From Zoogloea sp041911615 (GTDB lineage: Bacteria > Pseudomonadota > Gammaproteobacteria > Burkholderiales > Rhodocyclaceae): 64,000 bases of DNA. Shown here piece by piece: positions 53,601 through 62,235 of the stretch. The notes under the pieces were generated by a model. That model saw nothing but the letters and a program-made list of their open reading frames with translations, was not told where the DNA came from and searched no databases. Positions within the stretch are counted from its first letter, which is position 1; every line of letters begins with the position of its first letter. The stretch is from the NCBI RefSeq assembly GCF_041911615.1, contig NZ_JAYROR010000002.1, forward strand, positions 1-64,000, read 5' to 3'. The translations under genes were made by a program, and so were the position numbers.

Positions 53601-55469
53601 TCAAATCCGCAGTTCGTCGATCTTGTGGCCGGCCAGCGCCTCGCGAATGCTCTTGTCCATGCGGCGGGACGCGAACTCGTTCGAGGCGCGGTTGAAGGCT
53701 TCCAGCTGGAGCTTGATGGCGCGAACGTCGTCGCCGGCCGCAGCGGTGCGCAGCGCAGCGATGGCGGCGTCGAGCGCGGCACGCTCGCCGGCGTCGAGCA
53801 GATTGCCGTCGCTGGCAAGGGCCTTCTCGGTAGCCTCGATCACGCGGGACGCCTCGACCTGCTGCTCCTTCAGCCCGCGCAGTTCCATGTCGAACTGGGC
53901 GTGCTCGAAACCCGCCTTGAGCATGTCGGCGATCTCGTCGTCGGCCAGCCCATACGATGGCTTGACCGCGACGCTGGCCTCGACGCCGGTGGTCTGCTCC
54001 CGCGCGGTAACCGACAGCAGGCCGTCGGCATCTACCTGGAACGTGACGCGGATGCGCGCCGCGCCGGCAACCATCGGGGGAATGCCACGCAGTTCGAAAC
54101 GCGCCAGCGAACGGCAGTCGGCCACGAGCTCGCGCTCGCCCTGCACCACATGGAAGGACATGGCCGTCTGGCCGTCCTTGAAGGTGGTGAAATCCTGGGC
54201 GCGGGCGGTCGGGATCGTCGAGTTGCGGGGAATGATCTTCTCGACCAGCCCGCCCATCGTCTCGATGCCGAGGGAGAGCGGAATCACGTCGAGGAGCAGC
54301 CACTCGTCGTCGCTGGTCCGGTTGCCGGCGAGCACGTTGGCCTGCATCGCCGCACCGACCGCCACGACGGTATCCGGGTCGAGGTTGGTCAGCGGCGTCT
54401 GGCCGAAAAACTCGCCGACGGCCTTCTGGACGTGGGGCATCCGCGTGGCGCCGCCAACCATCACCACACCCTTGACGTCGGCGGGGTCGAGGTTGGCATC
54501 GCGCAGCGCCTTGCGGAGCGGACGCAGGGTCTTGTCCACCAGCGGGCGGGTGATGTCCACGAAAACCTGGCGCGCCACGACGAGATCCACCTCGTCGCCG
54601 CTGTCCAGCGTCATGCGGACCGGTACCGACTCGTCCAGGGTCAGGCGCTCCTTGACCTCGCGGGCCTTCATTAGCAGGCGGCGGGCGTCGCGGTCGGACG
54701 GCAGCGAGATGCCGGCGTTGTCGAGAATCCAGCAGAACAGACGGTGATCGAAGTCGTCGCCACCGAGGGCGGCGTCGCCGCTGGTGGCCACCACCTCGAA
54801 CACCCCGCGCGACAGGCGCAGGATCGAGATGTCGAAGGTCCCCCCACCCAGGTCGTACACCGCGTAGACGCCCTCGGCGGCGTTTTCGAGGCCGTAGGCG
54901 ATCGCCGCCGCGGTGGGCTCGTTGAGCAGACGCAGCACGTTGAGGCCGGCCAGGCGCGCGGCGTCCTTGGTCGCCTGACGCTGGGCGTCGTCGAAATATG
55001 CCGGCACGGTGATGACCGCACCGGTCAGCTCGCCGCCCAAGCTGCGCTCGGCGCGCACGCGCAGCGCCTTCAGAATCTCGGCGGAGATCTCGACGGGGCT
55101 CTTGACGCCCTGCACCGTACGCAGACGGACCATGCCGGCGGTGTCGACGAAATCGTAGGGCATCGTCTCCACGTGGGCCACGTCCTTGAGGCCGCGCCCC
55201 ATGAAACGCTTGACCGAGACGATGGTGTTGCGCGGATCGACCGCCTGAGTCGCCATCGCCTTGCGCCCGACGACGATCTGGCCGTCCGGCAGATAGTGCA
55301 CGACGGACGGCAGCAGCATCTTGCCGTCCTCATCCTGAAGACATTGAGGCACGCCGTTGCGCACCGTCGCCACCAGGGAATTGGTCGTCCCGAGATCGAT
55401 GCCCACCGCCAGCCGATGCTGGTGCGGCGCGGTGGACATGCCCGGTTCGGAAATTTGCAGCAGAGCCAT
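53601..55469 (-). CDS. hscA: Hsp70-type Fe-S chaperone HscA
   Basis: This 622-residue Hsp70 protein has the ATPase phosphate-1 motif VGIDLGTTNSLVATV, VPAYFDDAQRQATKDAA, LLNEPTAAAIAYGLEN, DLGGGTFDISIL and a C-terminal substrate domain. HscA binds the LPPVK sequence of IscU, present here (see iscU). Start overlaps the hscB stop as TGATG. Confidence 0.97.
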   Translation of the reverse strand: MALLQISEPGMSTAPHQHRLAVGIDLGTTNSLVATVRNGVPQCLQDEDGKMLLPSVVHYLPDGQIVVGRKAMATQAVDPRNTIVSVKRFMGRGLKDVAHVETMPYDFVDTAGMVRLRTVQGVKSPVEISAEILKALRVRAERSLGGELTGAVITVPAYFDDAQRQATKDAARLAGLNVLRLLNEPTAAAIAYGLENAAEGVYAVYDLGGGTFDISILRLSRGVFEVVATSGDAALGGDDFDHRLFCWILDNAGISLPSDRDARRLLMKAREVKERLTLDESVPVRMTLDSGDEVDLVVARQVFVDITRPLVDKTLRPLRKALRDANLDPADVKGVVMVGGATRMPHVQKAVGEFFGQTPLTNLDPDTVVAVGAAMQANVLAGNRTSDDEWLLLDVIPLSLGIETMGGLVEKIIPRNSTIPTARAQDFTTFKDGQTAMSFHVVQGERELVADCRSLARFELRGIPPMVAGAARIRVTFQVDADGLLSVTAREQTTGVEASVAVKPSYGLADDEIADMLKAGFEHAQFDMELRGLKEQQVEASRVIEATEKALASDGNLLDAGERAALDAAIAALRTAAAGDDVRAIKLQLEAFNRASNEFASRRMDKSIREALAGHKIDELRI

Positions 55470-55999
55470 CAGGATTCCAGCGCCGTCAAGGCGTCGTTGA
55501 TTTCGTGTTGCAGCTTTTCGAGGAACTTGAGGCGCCGCACGGTATCCGCCGCGCCTTCGAGATCGTTGCTGACGTCGAGCTGCTCGCCCAGCCGGCCGAC
55601 CAGCTCACGGGTGCTCTGGCGGATGCGGCGGGAGAGGTCGTCGAGCACATCCTCGTCGGCGGCGTCCTTCGCCTCACCGAGCGCCTCGCGCCATTCCATC
55701 TGTTCCATCAGGAACTCGGCGGACATGGCGGTGTTGGTGTCAAAGGCCGGATCGACGCCGCGCAATTCAAGCAGGTAATGCCCGCGCGTCAACGGGTTCT
55801 TGAGGGTCCGGAAGGCCTCGTTGGCGTGGGTCGCCCACTGCATCGACTGCCGCTTCTCGGTGTCGGTGGCGTGGGCGAAGCGGTCTGGGTGAACCCTGCC
55901 CTGGATGTCCAGGTAAGCCTGCTCCAGCCGCTCCACGTCGATGTCGAACGCCGGCACCAGGCCGAACAAGGCGAAGTAATCCTGCTTCAGGTCGAGCAT
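55469..55999 (-). CDS. hscB: J-domain co-chaperone HscB
   Basis: This 176-residue protein has an N-terminal J domain (DYFALFGLVPAFDIDVERLE) with the HPD triplet in GRVHPDRFA, and a C-terminal helical IscU-binding part. It delivers IscU to HscA and stimulates its ATPase. Confidence 0.96.
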   Translation of the reverse strand: MLDLKQDYFALFGLVPAFDIDVERLEQAYLDIQGRVHPDRFAHATDTEKRQSMQWATHANEAFRTLKNPLTRGHYLLELRGVDPAFDTNTAMSAEFLMEQMEWREALGEAKDAADEDVLDDLSRRIRQSTRELVGRLGEQLDVSNDLEGAADTVRRLKFLEKLQHEINDALTALES

Positions 56000-56012
56000 C
56001 TGACAGCCATGC

Positions 56013-56336
56013 TCAGACGGTGAAGCTCTCGCCGCAGCCGCACTGATCCTTGACGTTCGGATTGTTGAACTTGAAACCCTCGTTCAGCCCCTCACGCACG
56101 AAGTCCAACTCGGTCCCGTCCATGTAGGGCAGGCTCTTGGGATCGATCAGCACCTTCAGGCCGTGACTCTCGAAGACCACGTCCTCCGGCAGCACCTCGT
56201 CGGCAAACTCGAGCTTGTAGGCCATCCCGGAACAACCCGACGTGCGAACGCCAAGACGAATGCCGACCCCCTTGCCACGCTTGGCAATGAAGTTATCGAT
56301 GTGCTTTGCAGCCTTGTCGGACAGGGTTACTGCCAT
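56013..56336 (-). CDS. iscA: A-type Fe-S carrier IscA
   Basis: This 107-residue protein has the three cluster-ligand cysteines C35 (RTSGCSGMAY), C99 and C101 (QCGCGESF). Length matches IscA exactly. It accepts clusters from the IscU-HscBA machinery and helps make [4Fe-4S] centres. Confidence 0.97.
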   Translation of the reverse strand: MAVTLSDKAAKHIDNFIAKRGKGVGIRLGVRTSGCSGMAYKLEFADEVLPEDVVFESHGLKVLIDPKSLPYMDGTELDFVREGLNEGFKFNNPNVKDQCGCGESFTV

Positions 56337-56349
56337 GATCGCGTTCCTT

Positions 56350-56733
56350 TCAGCCGTTGTGCTTCTTCTTGTAGTCCTCGACAGCCGCCTTGATGGCGTC
56401 CTCGGCCAGGATCGAGCAGTGAATCTTGACCGGCGGCAGGGCCAGCTCTTCGGCAATCGCGGTGTTCTTGATGTCCAGCGCCTGATCGAGCGTCTTGCCC
56501 TTCACCCATTCGGTGACGAGCGAACTGGAAGCGATCGCCGAGCCGCAGCCGTAGGTCTTGAACTTGGCGTCCTCGATGACGCCGTCCTTGCCGACCTTGA
56601 TCTGCAGCTTCATCACGTCGCCGCAGGCCGGCGCGCCGACCATACCGGTGCCCACCCCGTCTTCTTCCTTGCCGAAGGCGCCGACGTTGCGGGGATTTTC
56701 GTAGTGGTCCAGGACCTTTTCACTGTATGCCAT
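56350..56733 (-). CDS. iscU: Fe-S scaffold protein IscU
   Basis: This 127-residue scaffold has ligand cysteines C37 (GAPACGDVMKLQI), C63 (TYGCGSAIASSS) and C106, and the HscA-recognition motif LPPVK at residues 99-103. It lies 12 bp downstream of iscS. Confidence 0.98.
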   Translation of the reverse strand: MAYSEKVLDHYENPRNVGAFGKEEDGVGTGMVGAPACGDVMKLQIKVGKDGVIEDAKFKTYGCGSAIASSSLVTEWVKGKTLDQALDIKNTAIAEELALPPVKIHCSILAEDAIKAAVEDYKKKHNG

Positions 56734-56745
56734 TTTGCTCTCCTG

Positions 56746-57963
56746 TCAGTGCGCTGCCCACTGCACCGTATCGAGGTCGATGCCTTCCTTGAACATGTCC
56801 CACAGGGGCGACAGTTCGCGGAGCTTTCCGACCTTGCGCTGCAGCAAGTCGATTGTATAGTCGATTTCCTCGTCCGTCGTGAAGCGGCCGATGGTGAAGC
56901 GGATGGAACTGTGCGCCAGCTCGTCGTTGCGGCCCAGGGCGCGCAACACGTACGACGGCTCCAGGCTCGCCGAGGTGCAGGCCGAGCCGCTCGACACCGC
57001 CACGTCCTTGATCGCCATGATCAGCGACTCGCCTTCGACGTAGGCGAAGCTGATGTTCAGGTTGTGGGGCACGCGGTGGGTCATGTCGCCATTCACGAAG
57101 CTCTGCTCGATGGCGGTGAGGCCCTTGAGCAGGCGATCGCGCAAGGCACCGATACGCTTGTTCTCTTCGGCCATCTCGAGGCGGGCCAGGCGGAACGCCT
57201 CGCCCATGCCGACGATCTGGTGCGTGGCCAGGGTGCCGGAGCGCAGGCCACGTTCGTGACCGCCGCCGTGCATCTGCGCCTCGAGGCGGATGCGGGGCTT
57301 GCGACGTACGTACAGTGCGCCGATACCTTTCGGGCCATAAGTCTTGTGGGCCGAGAACGACATCAGGTCGACCTTCAGCTTCGCGAGATCGATCTCGACC
57401 TTGCCGGTGGCCTGCGCCGCATCCACGTGAAAGACGATGCCCTTCTCGCGGCACAGCTCGCCGATCTCGGCGATCGGCTGGACCACACCGATCTCGTTAT
57501 TCACGAACATCACCGAGATCACGGTGGTATCCGGGCGGATCGCCGCCTTCAGCGCATCCAGGTCGATCAAGCCGTCTTCCTTGACATCGAGGTAGGTGGC
57601 TTCGAAGCCCTGACGCTCCAGCTCACGCACGGTGTCGAGCACGGCCTTGTGCTCGGTCTTCACGGTGATGAGGTGCTTGCCCTTGCCGGCGTAGAAGTGC
57701 GCGGCCCCCTTGATCGCCAGGTTGTTGGACTCGGTGGCGCCGGAGGTCCAGATGATTTCCTTCGGATCGGCGCCCACCAACGCGGCGACTTCCTCACGGG
57801 CCTCCTCGACGGCCTTCTCCGCCGTCCAGCCGTAGGCGTGGCTGCGGGAAGCGGGGTTGCCGAACAGCTCGGTCAGGTAGGGGATCATCTTCTCCGCGAC
57901 GCGGGGATCCACCGGCGTGGTGGCCGAGTAATCGAGGTAGATCGGAAACTTGATCATCTTCAT
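56746..57963 (-). CDS. iscS: Cysteine desulfurase IscS
   Basis: This 405-residue PLP enzyme takes sulfur from cysteine for IscU and tRNA thiolation. The PLP lysine is K207 (FSAHKTYGPKGIGAL) and the persulfide cysteine C329 is in VSSGSACTSASLEPS. The long group I mobile loop and the E. coli-like length mark it as the true IscS, in contrast to the shorter paralog just upstream. Confidence 0.98.
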   Translation of the reverse strand: MKMIKFPIYLDYSATTPVDPRVAEKMIPYLTELFGNPASRSHAYGWTAEKAVEEAREEVAALVGADPKEIIWTSGATESNNLAIKGAAHFYAGKGKHLITVKTEHKAVLDTVRELERQGFEATYLDVKEDGLIDLDALKAAIRPDTTVISVMFVNNEIGVVQPIAEIGELCREKGIVFHVDAAQATGKVEIDLAKLKVDLMSFSAHKTYGPKGIGALYVRRKPRIRLEAQMHGGGHERGLRSGTLATHQIVGMGEAFRLARLEMAEENKRIGALRDRLLKGLTAIEQSFVNGDMTHRVPHNLNISFAYVEGESLIMAIKDVAVSSGSACTSASLEPSYVLRALGRNDELAHSSIRFTIGRFTTDEEIDYTIDLLQRKVGKLRELSPLWDMFKEGIDLDTVQWAAH

Positions 57964-58000
57964 CTTCTCCGTACTGCAAAAATTTAAGCCGTTCAGAAAC

Positions 58001-59149
58001 TTAGACCGCCATCGCGGTCAGCGTTCGGAGGCTGGCGAGGTTTTCGCCGAGCGCCTTCAAAAATCCGTCCACGTCCTGCGTGGTGTTACCGACGCCGAAG
58101 CTCACCCGCACCGCCGAGCGGGCCAGCCCCGCCTCGACGCCCATCGCCACGAGCGTGTGGGACGGCTCCGGATTGGCGCTGGAACAGGCCGAGCCACTCG
58201 CCACCGCAAATCCGGCACGATCCAGCTTGCCCACCAGCGTCTCGCCGTCGATTCCTTCGATGGCAAAGAAAACGGTGTTGGCGAGCCGCGGCGCGTCCGC
58301 AGAAAAAATCCGCGCACCGAGTTGCGCGAGACCGGCCTCACACCGGCCCTGCAGCACCGCCAAATGCGCCGAGCGCGCGTCGAGATCGCGGGTCGCCAGC
58401 TCGCAGGCCTTGCCGAAACCGACAATCGCCATCACGTTTTCGGTGCCGGAACGCAGATTGCGCTCTTGCCCACCGCCCGCCACCAGCGGCGCGAGTTCGA
58501 CCCGCTTATCCACCACCAGCGCACCGGCGCCGAGCGGCCCCTGAATCTTGTGGGACGACACGGTCAGCCCATGCACGCCGAGGGCGCGAAAATCCACTTT
58601 CATCTTGCCGAGCGCCTGCACGGCGTCGCAGTGCATCCAGCCACCCTGCGCCCGTACTGCGGCGGCCAGTGCCGGCACGTCCTGAAGCACGCCGGTCTCG
58701 TTGTTGGCGAGCATCGTCGACACCAGCCTGGGCCGCTTCGCCAGCACCGCCTCGAAAGCCGACGCATCAACGCGCCCGCTCCCATCCACCGCGATTTCGT
58801 CGAGCTGCCAGCCCTGCCGCACCAGTTGCCGCGCCGGCTCGCGCACGCACGGATGCTCGATGGCACTGACCGCGATGCAACCAGGCTTGAGCAGCGCGGC
58901 GGCGCCCTTGATGAACAGGTTGTTTGCCTCCGAACCGCCGCTGGTGAAGATCACCTCGGTAGGATGCGCACCCACCGCGGCCGCCACCTGGGCGCGCGCC
59001 TCGTCGATCGCCTTGCGCGCCGCCCGGCCGTATTCGTGCCGGCTCGAGGCGTTGCCGAAGCGCACGCCGAGCCACGGCAGCATGGCCTCTCGCACCGCCG
59101 GATCGAGCGGCGTGGTGGCGTTGTGGTCGAGGTAGACCGGGGTGAACAT
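58001..59149 (-). CDS. Second cysteine desulfurase, NifS/IscS-like
   Basis: This 382-residue class V aminotransferase lies between iscR and iscS. PLP lysine K201 is in VSSHKIQGPLGAGAL, and the cysteine C322 is in VASGSACSSANPEPS. Other blocks are YLDHNATTPLD, FTSGGSEANN, AIEHPCVREPA, MLANNETGVLQD and GTENVMAIVGF. It is a clear paralog of the neighbouring IscS but diverged, and closer in size to NifS-type proteins. It could supply sulfur under special conditions or for another acceptor. No nif genes are present nearby. Confidence 0.92.
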   Translation of the reverse strand: MFTPVYLDHNATTPLDPAVREAMLPWLGVRFGNASSRHEYGRAARKAIDEARAQVAAAVGAHPTEVIFTSGGSEANNLFIKGAAALLKPGCIAVSAIEHPCVREPARQLVRQGWQLDEIAVDGSGRVDASAFEAVLAKRPRLVSTMLANNETGVLQDVPALAAAVRAQGGWMHCDAVQALGKMKVDFRALGVHGLTVSSHKIQGPLGAGALVVDKRVELAPLVAGGGQERNLRSGTENVMAIVGFGKACELATRDLDARSAHLAVLQGRCEAGLAQLGARIFSADAPRLANTVFFAIEGIDGETLVGKLDRAGFAVASGSACSSANPEPSHTLVAMGVEAGLARSAVRVSFGVGNTTQDVDGFLKALGENLASLRTLTAMAV

Positions 59150-59166
59150 CGTGCGCTCCCGGCGCC

Positions 59167-59658
59167 TCAGGCAGTTGCCGGCAAGGCGCCGCTGCCTTTG
59201 CTGCAGCCGCTCGCCGGACGGCCGTCGTGGAGCACCGAGACCTGAGCGGCCTTGGCCCGCTGCTGCTCGACGAGATTGGCCAGGGTCACCGAATGCAGGT
59301 ATTCGTACATGCGGCGATTCAGGTTGGTCCACAGCTCGTGCGTCATGCAGCGGTGCTCGTCCTTGCAGTTTTCCTTGCCGCCACAGGACGTGGCGTCGAG
59401 TGGCTCGTCCACCGCGGCGATGATGTCCGCCACGGTGATCGCCGCCATGTCGCGGGCCAGCGCATAACCGCCGCCGGGGCCCCGCACGCTGCTGACCAGC
59501 TCGAAACGCCGCAGCTTGCCGAACAACTGCTCGAGATAGGAGAGGGAGATCTTTTGCCGATCCGCAATGCCCGCCAGCGTCACCGGACCGTCGCTGCAGC
59601 GCAGCGCCAGATCAATCATTGCCGTCACGGCAAAACGACCTTTGGTAGTCAGTCTCAT
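59167..59658 (-). CDS. iscR: Fe-S regulator IscR
   Basis: This 163-residue Rrf2-family regulator has an N-terminal winged helix and the cluster ligands C92, C98, C104 and H107, at exactly the E. coli IscR positions. It begins MRLTTKGRFAVTAMIDLAL. With a [2Fe-2S] cluster it represses the isc operon at type-1 sites, two of which are visible upstream. The gap to the second desulfurase is 17 bp. Confidence 0.98.
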   Translation of the reverse strand: MRLTTKGRFAVTAMIDLALRCSDGPVTLAGIADRQKISLSYLEQLFGKLRRFELVSSVRGPGGGYALARDMAAITVADIIAAVDEPLDATSCGGKENCKDEHRCMTHELWTNLNRRMYEYLHSVTLANLVEQQRAKAAQVSVLHDGRPASGCSKGSGALPATA

Positions 59659-59683
59659 TTGGGCTCCTGGGGGCAGGCGGAAA

Positions 59684-59708
59684 ATAGTTGAATGTTTCAG
59701 TCAAGATT
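59684..59708 (+). promoter_or_regulatory. IscR type-1-like operator (proximal)
   Basis: Read on the plus strand this 25-bp element starts ATAGTTGA and carries the second-half AGTC (59699-59702) at the expected distance. By eye it matches 22 of 25 positions of the E. coli type-1 consensus. It covers the proposed -10 (TAATCT, 59704-59709, minus strand) and the likely start point of the iscR transcript. Confidence 0.75.
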
Positions 59709-59732
59709 ACCAAACCCGACAAAAACGATCAA
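59704..59732 (-). promoter_or_regulatory. Candidate promoter of the isc operon
   Basis: On the minus strand TTGATC (59727-59732) and TAATCT (59704-59709) are 17 bp apart, giving a start near 59697 and a leader of about 39 bases to iscR. Both hexamers lie within the IscR-like sites, which fits repression by blocking polymerase. The -10 is weak, and other assignments are possible. Confidence 0.5.
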
Positions 59733-59736
59733 CTAT
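59712..59736 (-). promoter_or_regulatory. IscR type-1-like operator (distal)
   Basis: Read on the minus strand this 25-bp element also starts ATAGTTGA, with GTCGGG in the second half; about 20 of 25 positions match the type-1 consensus. Together with the proximal site it forms a mirror pair whose outer parts are a perfect 13-bp inverted repeat (59679-59691 and 59729-59741). Confidence 0.7.
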
Positions 59737-59763
59737 TTTCCTGCCGCACTCCGCGCAAGCCCG

Positions 59764-60528
59764 TCAATCGACCATCCTGCCCAACCCTTGCGGATCGAAA
59801 GCGTCCTCGGACTTGGCGGCCGCATCGACGCAGATGCCCGCCTCGGTCAATTTATCGAGCAGCACACGGATGCGCCGGTCGGTCTCGACCGCGTGATCGA
59901 GCAAGCCGTGCAGCGCCTTGGAAACGGGATCGTCCATGTCGCGGGTGACGCCGTAGGCGGTGAAGCCCATCTGCTCGGCCTTCGCCTCCCGGGCGCGGGC
60001 AGCCTCGTCCTTGCCCGCCTCGATGATCCGCGCCGGATTGCCCACCGCGGTAGCCCCCGCCGGCACCGGCTTGACCACCACCGCGTTGGAACCGACCTTG
60101 GCGCCGTCGCCCACCTCGAAGCCACCGAGCACCTTGGCGCCGGCCCCGATCACCACGCCACGGCCGAGCGTCGGATGGCGCTTGGTGCCGCGATAAAGCG
60201 AAGTGCCGCCGAGCGTCACACCCTGGTAGATCGTGCAATCGTCGCCCACCTCGGCCGTTTCCCCGATCACCACGCCCATTCCGTGGTCGATGAACACGCG
60301 CCGGCCAATCGTGGCACCGGGATGGATCTCGATGCCGGTGAGCATTCGTCCCACATGGCTCGTGAAGCGCCCGACCCAGCGAAATCCGTTCGTCCACGCC
60401 ACATGGGCAAGACGATGCAGCCACAGGGCGTGCATCCCCGGGTAACAGGTCAGCACTTCCCAGCGGGAACGGGCGGCCGGATCGCGTTCGAGGACATTGG
60501 CGACATCCTCGCGCAGACGACTGAACAT
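59764..60528 (-). CDS. cysE: Serine O-acetyltransferase
   Basis: This 254-residue beta-helix acetyltransferase has the N-terminal helical part (HALWLHRLAHVAW), the catalytic block IEIHPGATIGRRVFIDHGMGVVIGETAEVG and GVTLGGTSLYRGTKRHPTLG. It makes O-acetylserine for cysteine, the sulfur source of IscS. It lies directly upstream of iscR, but the IscR-bearing promoter separates the two. The 60529-60622 gap has an AT-rich stretch with a possible -10 TAAAAT (60599-60604, minus strand) and a small GACTA/TAGTC palindrome. Confidence 0.97.
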   Translation of the reverse strand: MFSRLREDVANVLERDPAARSRWEVLTCYPGMHALWLHRLAHVAWTNGFRWVGRFTSHVGRMLTGIEIHPGATIGRRVFIDHGMGVVIGETAEVGDDCTIYQGVTLGGTSLYRGTKRHPTLGRGVVIGAGAKVLGGFEVGDGAKVGSNAVVVKPVPAGATAVGNPARIIEAGKDEAARAREAKAEQMGFTAYGVTRDMDDPVSKALHGLLDHAVETDRRIRVLLDKLTEAGICVDAAAKSEDAFDPQGLGRMVD

Positions 60529-60622
60529 GAAATCAAACTCCGAAATGATTCGCGCTGTTTTCCGCGGCGCCGACCGGGAGAGCCGGAACGGCGACGTGAT
60601 TTTAATTTCCGACTATTTTAGT

Positions 60623-61345
60623 CTACCTCTTCTCGAAGGCGCTCAACATGCCACGAAGTATGTTGATTTCGTCCTTCTCGAGCCGGATTCGTCCGAACAG
60701 CCGGCGCAGGCGCGGCCACAAGCGCTTGGAGTTGCTGGGATCGAAGAAGCCGCTGGCTGTGATCGCCCGATCGAGATGGCTGAAAAAACCTTCGATCTGC
60801 TCGAAGGTGGCCGGCTCGAACTCGACGGCCGGCGCCGCGGACGGATCGAGGGCCGCCATGCGCAACTCGTAGCACAGCACCTGCACCGCCGCGCCCAGGT
60901 TGAGCGACGAATACGTCTCGCTGACCGGAATCTTCACCGGCATGTGGCAGAGCGCCACGTCCTCGTTCGACAAGCCGACGGTCTCGTTGCCGAAGACCAG
61001 CGCCACATCGCCGAAGGCCGCGCGCCCCAACAGATCGCCGGCGGCCTCCCGCGCCCATTTCATCGGCACGGACAACTCGCGGCGCCGGGCGGTGAGCGCC
61101 GCAGCGAAGACCGTGCCCTCGAGCGCCTCGGATAGGCTGCCCACCACCCGCGCGTTGGCCAGGATGTCGTCGGCACCGGCGGCCCGCGTGGTCGCGACGG
61201 GATCGGGAAAGGCGTGGGGACTCACGAGCACCAACTGCGACAGGCCCATGGTCTTCATGGCCCTGGCCGCAGCACCGATATTGCCGGGATGACTCGTACG
61301 GGAAAGGACAACACGCACGCGCTCAAGCGCGCCATCGTGGTTCAT
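60623..61345 (-). CDS. trmJ: tRNA (cytidine/uridine-2'-O-)-methyltransferase TrmJ
   Basis: This 240-residue SPOUT enzyme shows VRVVLSRTSHPGNIGAAARAMKTMG, ALVFGNETVGLSNEDVALC and PVSETYSSLNLGAAVQVLCYEL, with a C-terminal extension typical of TrmJ. It methylates position 32 of tRNAs. The trmJ-cysE-iscR order with divergent suhB is conserved and supports the name over other SPOUT enzymes. The start at 61345 leaves a 78-bp divergent promoter region. Confidence 0.95.
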   Translation of the reverse strand: MNHDGALERVRVVLSRTSHPGNIGAAARAMKTMGLSQLVLVSPHAFPDPVATTRAAGADDILANARVVGSLSEALEGTVFAAALTARRRELSVPMKWAREAAGDLLGRAAFGDVALVFGNETVGLSNEDVALCHMPVKIPVSETYSSLNLGAAVQVLCYELRMAALDPSAAPAVEFEPATFEQIEGFFSHLDRAITASGFFDPSNSKRLWPRLRRLFGRIRLEKDEINILRGMLSAFEKR

Positions 61346-61423
61346 ATTAAAATGTGGGGTTTCCGAATTAGTGTCGACCTGTGGGCGATTCATGCCCGGG
61401 CCGGCACACCTTGCCAGACACCC

Positions 61424-62230
61424 ATGCATCCCACTCTGAACATTGCCATCAAGGCCGCGCGCCGCGCCGCCAACGTCATCAACCGGGCGTCCAACGACGT
61501 GGAACTCCTGCGCGTTGAATCCAAGTCGCCCAACGACTTCGTCACGGAAGTCGACCGAGCGGCCGAAGAAGCCATCATCCAGGTGCTTCGCGATGCCTAT
61601 CCGAGCCACGCCATTTTAGCAGAAGAGTCCGGCGAGACCGGCCCGGAGGCCGATACCGAATACCAGTGGATCATCGATCCGCTCGACGGCACCACCAATT
61701 TCATCCACGGTTTTCCCCAGTACGCGATCTCCATCGCCCTCGCCCGCCGCGGCGTGGTCGAGCAGGCGGTGGTCTATGACCCGAACCGCAACGAGATGTT
61801 CACCGCTTCGAAAGGGGCCGGCGCCTTTCTCAACGATCGTCGCATCCGCGTCTCGAAGCGCCTCCGCCTGCAGGACGCACTGGTCGGCACCGGCTTCCCG
61901 TATCGCCAGTTCGGCAATGTGGACACCTACCTCGGCATCTTTAAAGAACTCACCCAGAAGACCGCCGGCCTGCGCCGCCCCGGCGCCGCGTCGCTCGATC
62001 TGGCCTACGTCGCCGCCGGTCGTCTCGACGGATTCTGGGAGTTCGGCCTGTCCCCGTGGGACATGGCGGCCGGCAGCCTCCTGATCAGCGAAGCCGGCGG
62101 CCTGGTGAGCGATCTCGCCGGCGAGTCGGCCTATCTCACCACCGGCAACATCGTCGCCGCCACGCCCAAGGTCTTTCCGCAGCTCATGCAGATCGTCCAA
62201 GGCCACTGCGCCGACAAAATCCCGGCCTGA
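61424..62230 (+). CDS. suhB: Inositol-1-monophosphatase family protein SuhB
   Basis: This 268-residue phosphatase has the metal-site motifs ILAEESGETG, WIIDPLDGTTNFIHGFP and the C-terminal SPWDMAAGSLLISEAGG. In E. coli SuhB also joins the rRNA antitermination complex, and whether that applies here is not visible. It diverges from trmJ, the usual arrangement. Confidence 0.95.
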   Translation: MHPTLNIAIKAARRAANVINRASNDVELLRVESKSPNDFVTEVDRAAEEAIIQVLRDAYPSHAILAEESGETGPEADTEYQWIIDPLDGTTNFIHGFPQYAISIALARRGVVEQAVVYDPNRNEMFTASKGAGAFLNDRRIRVSKRLRLQDALVGTGFPYRQFGNVDTYLGIFKELTQKTAGLRRPGAASLDLAYVAAGRLDGFWEFGLSPWDMAAGSLLISEAGGLVSDLAGESAYLTTGNIVAATPKVFPQLMQIVQGHCADKIPA

Positions 62231-62235
62231 TTCCG

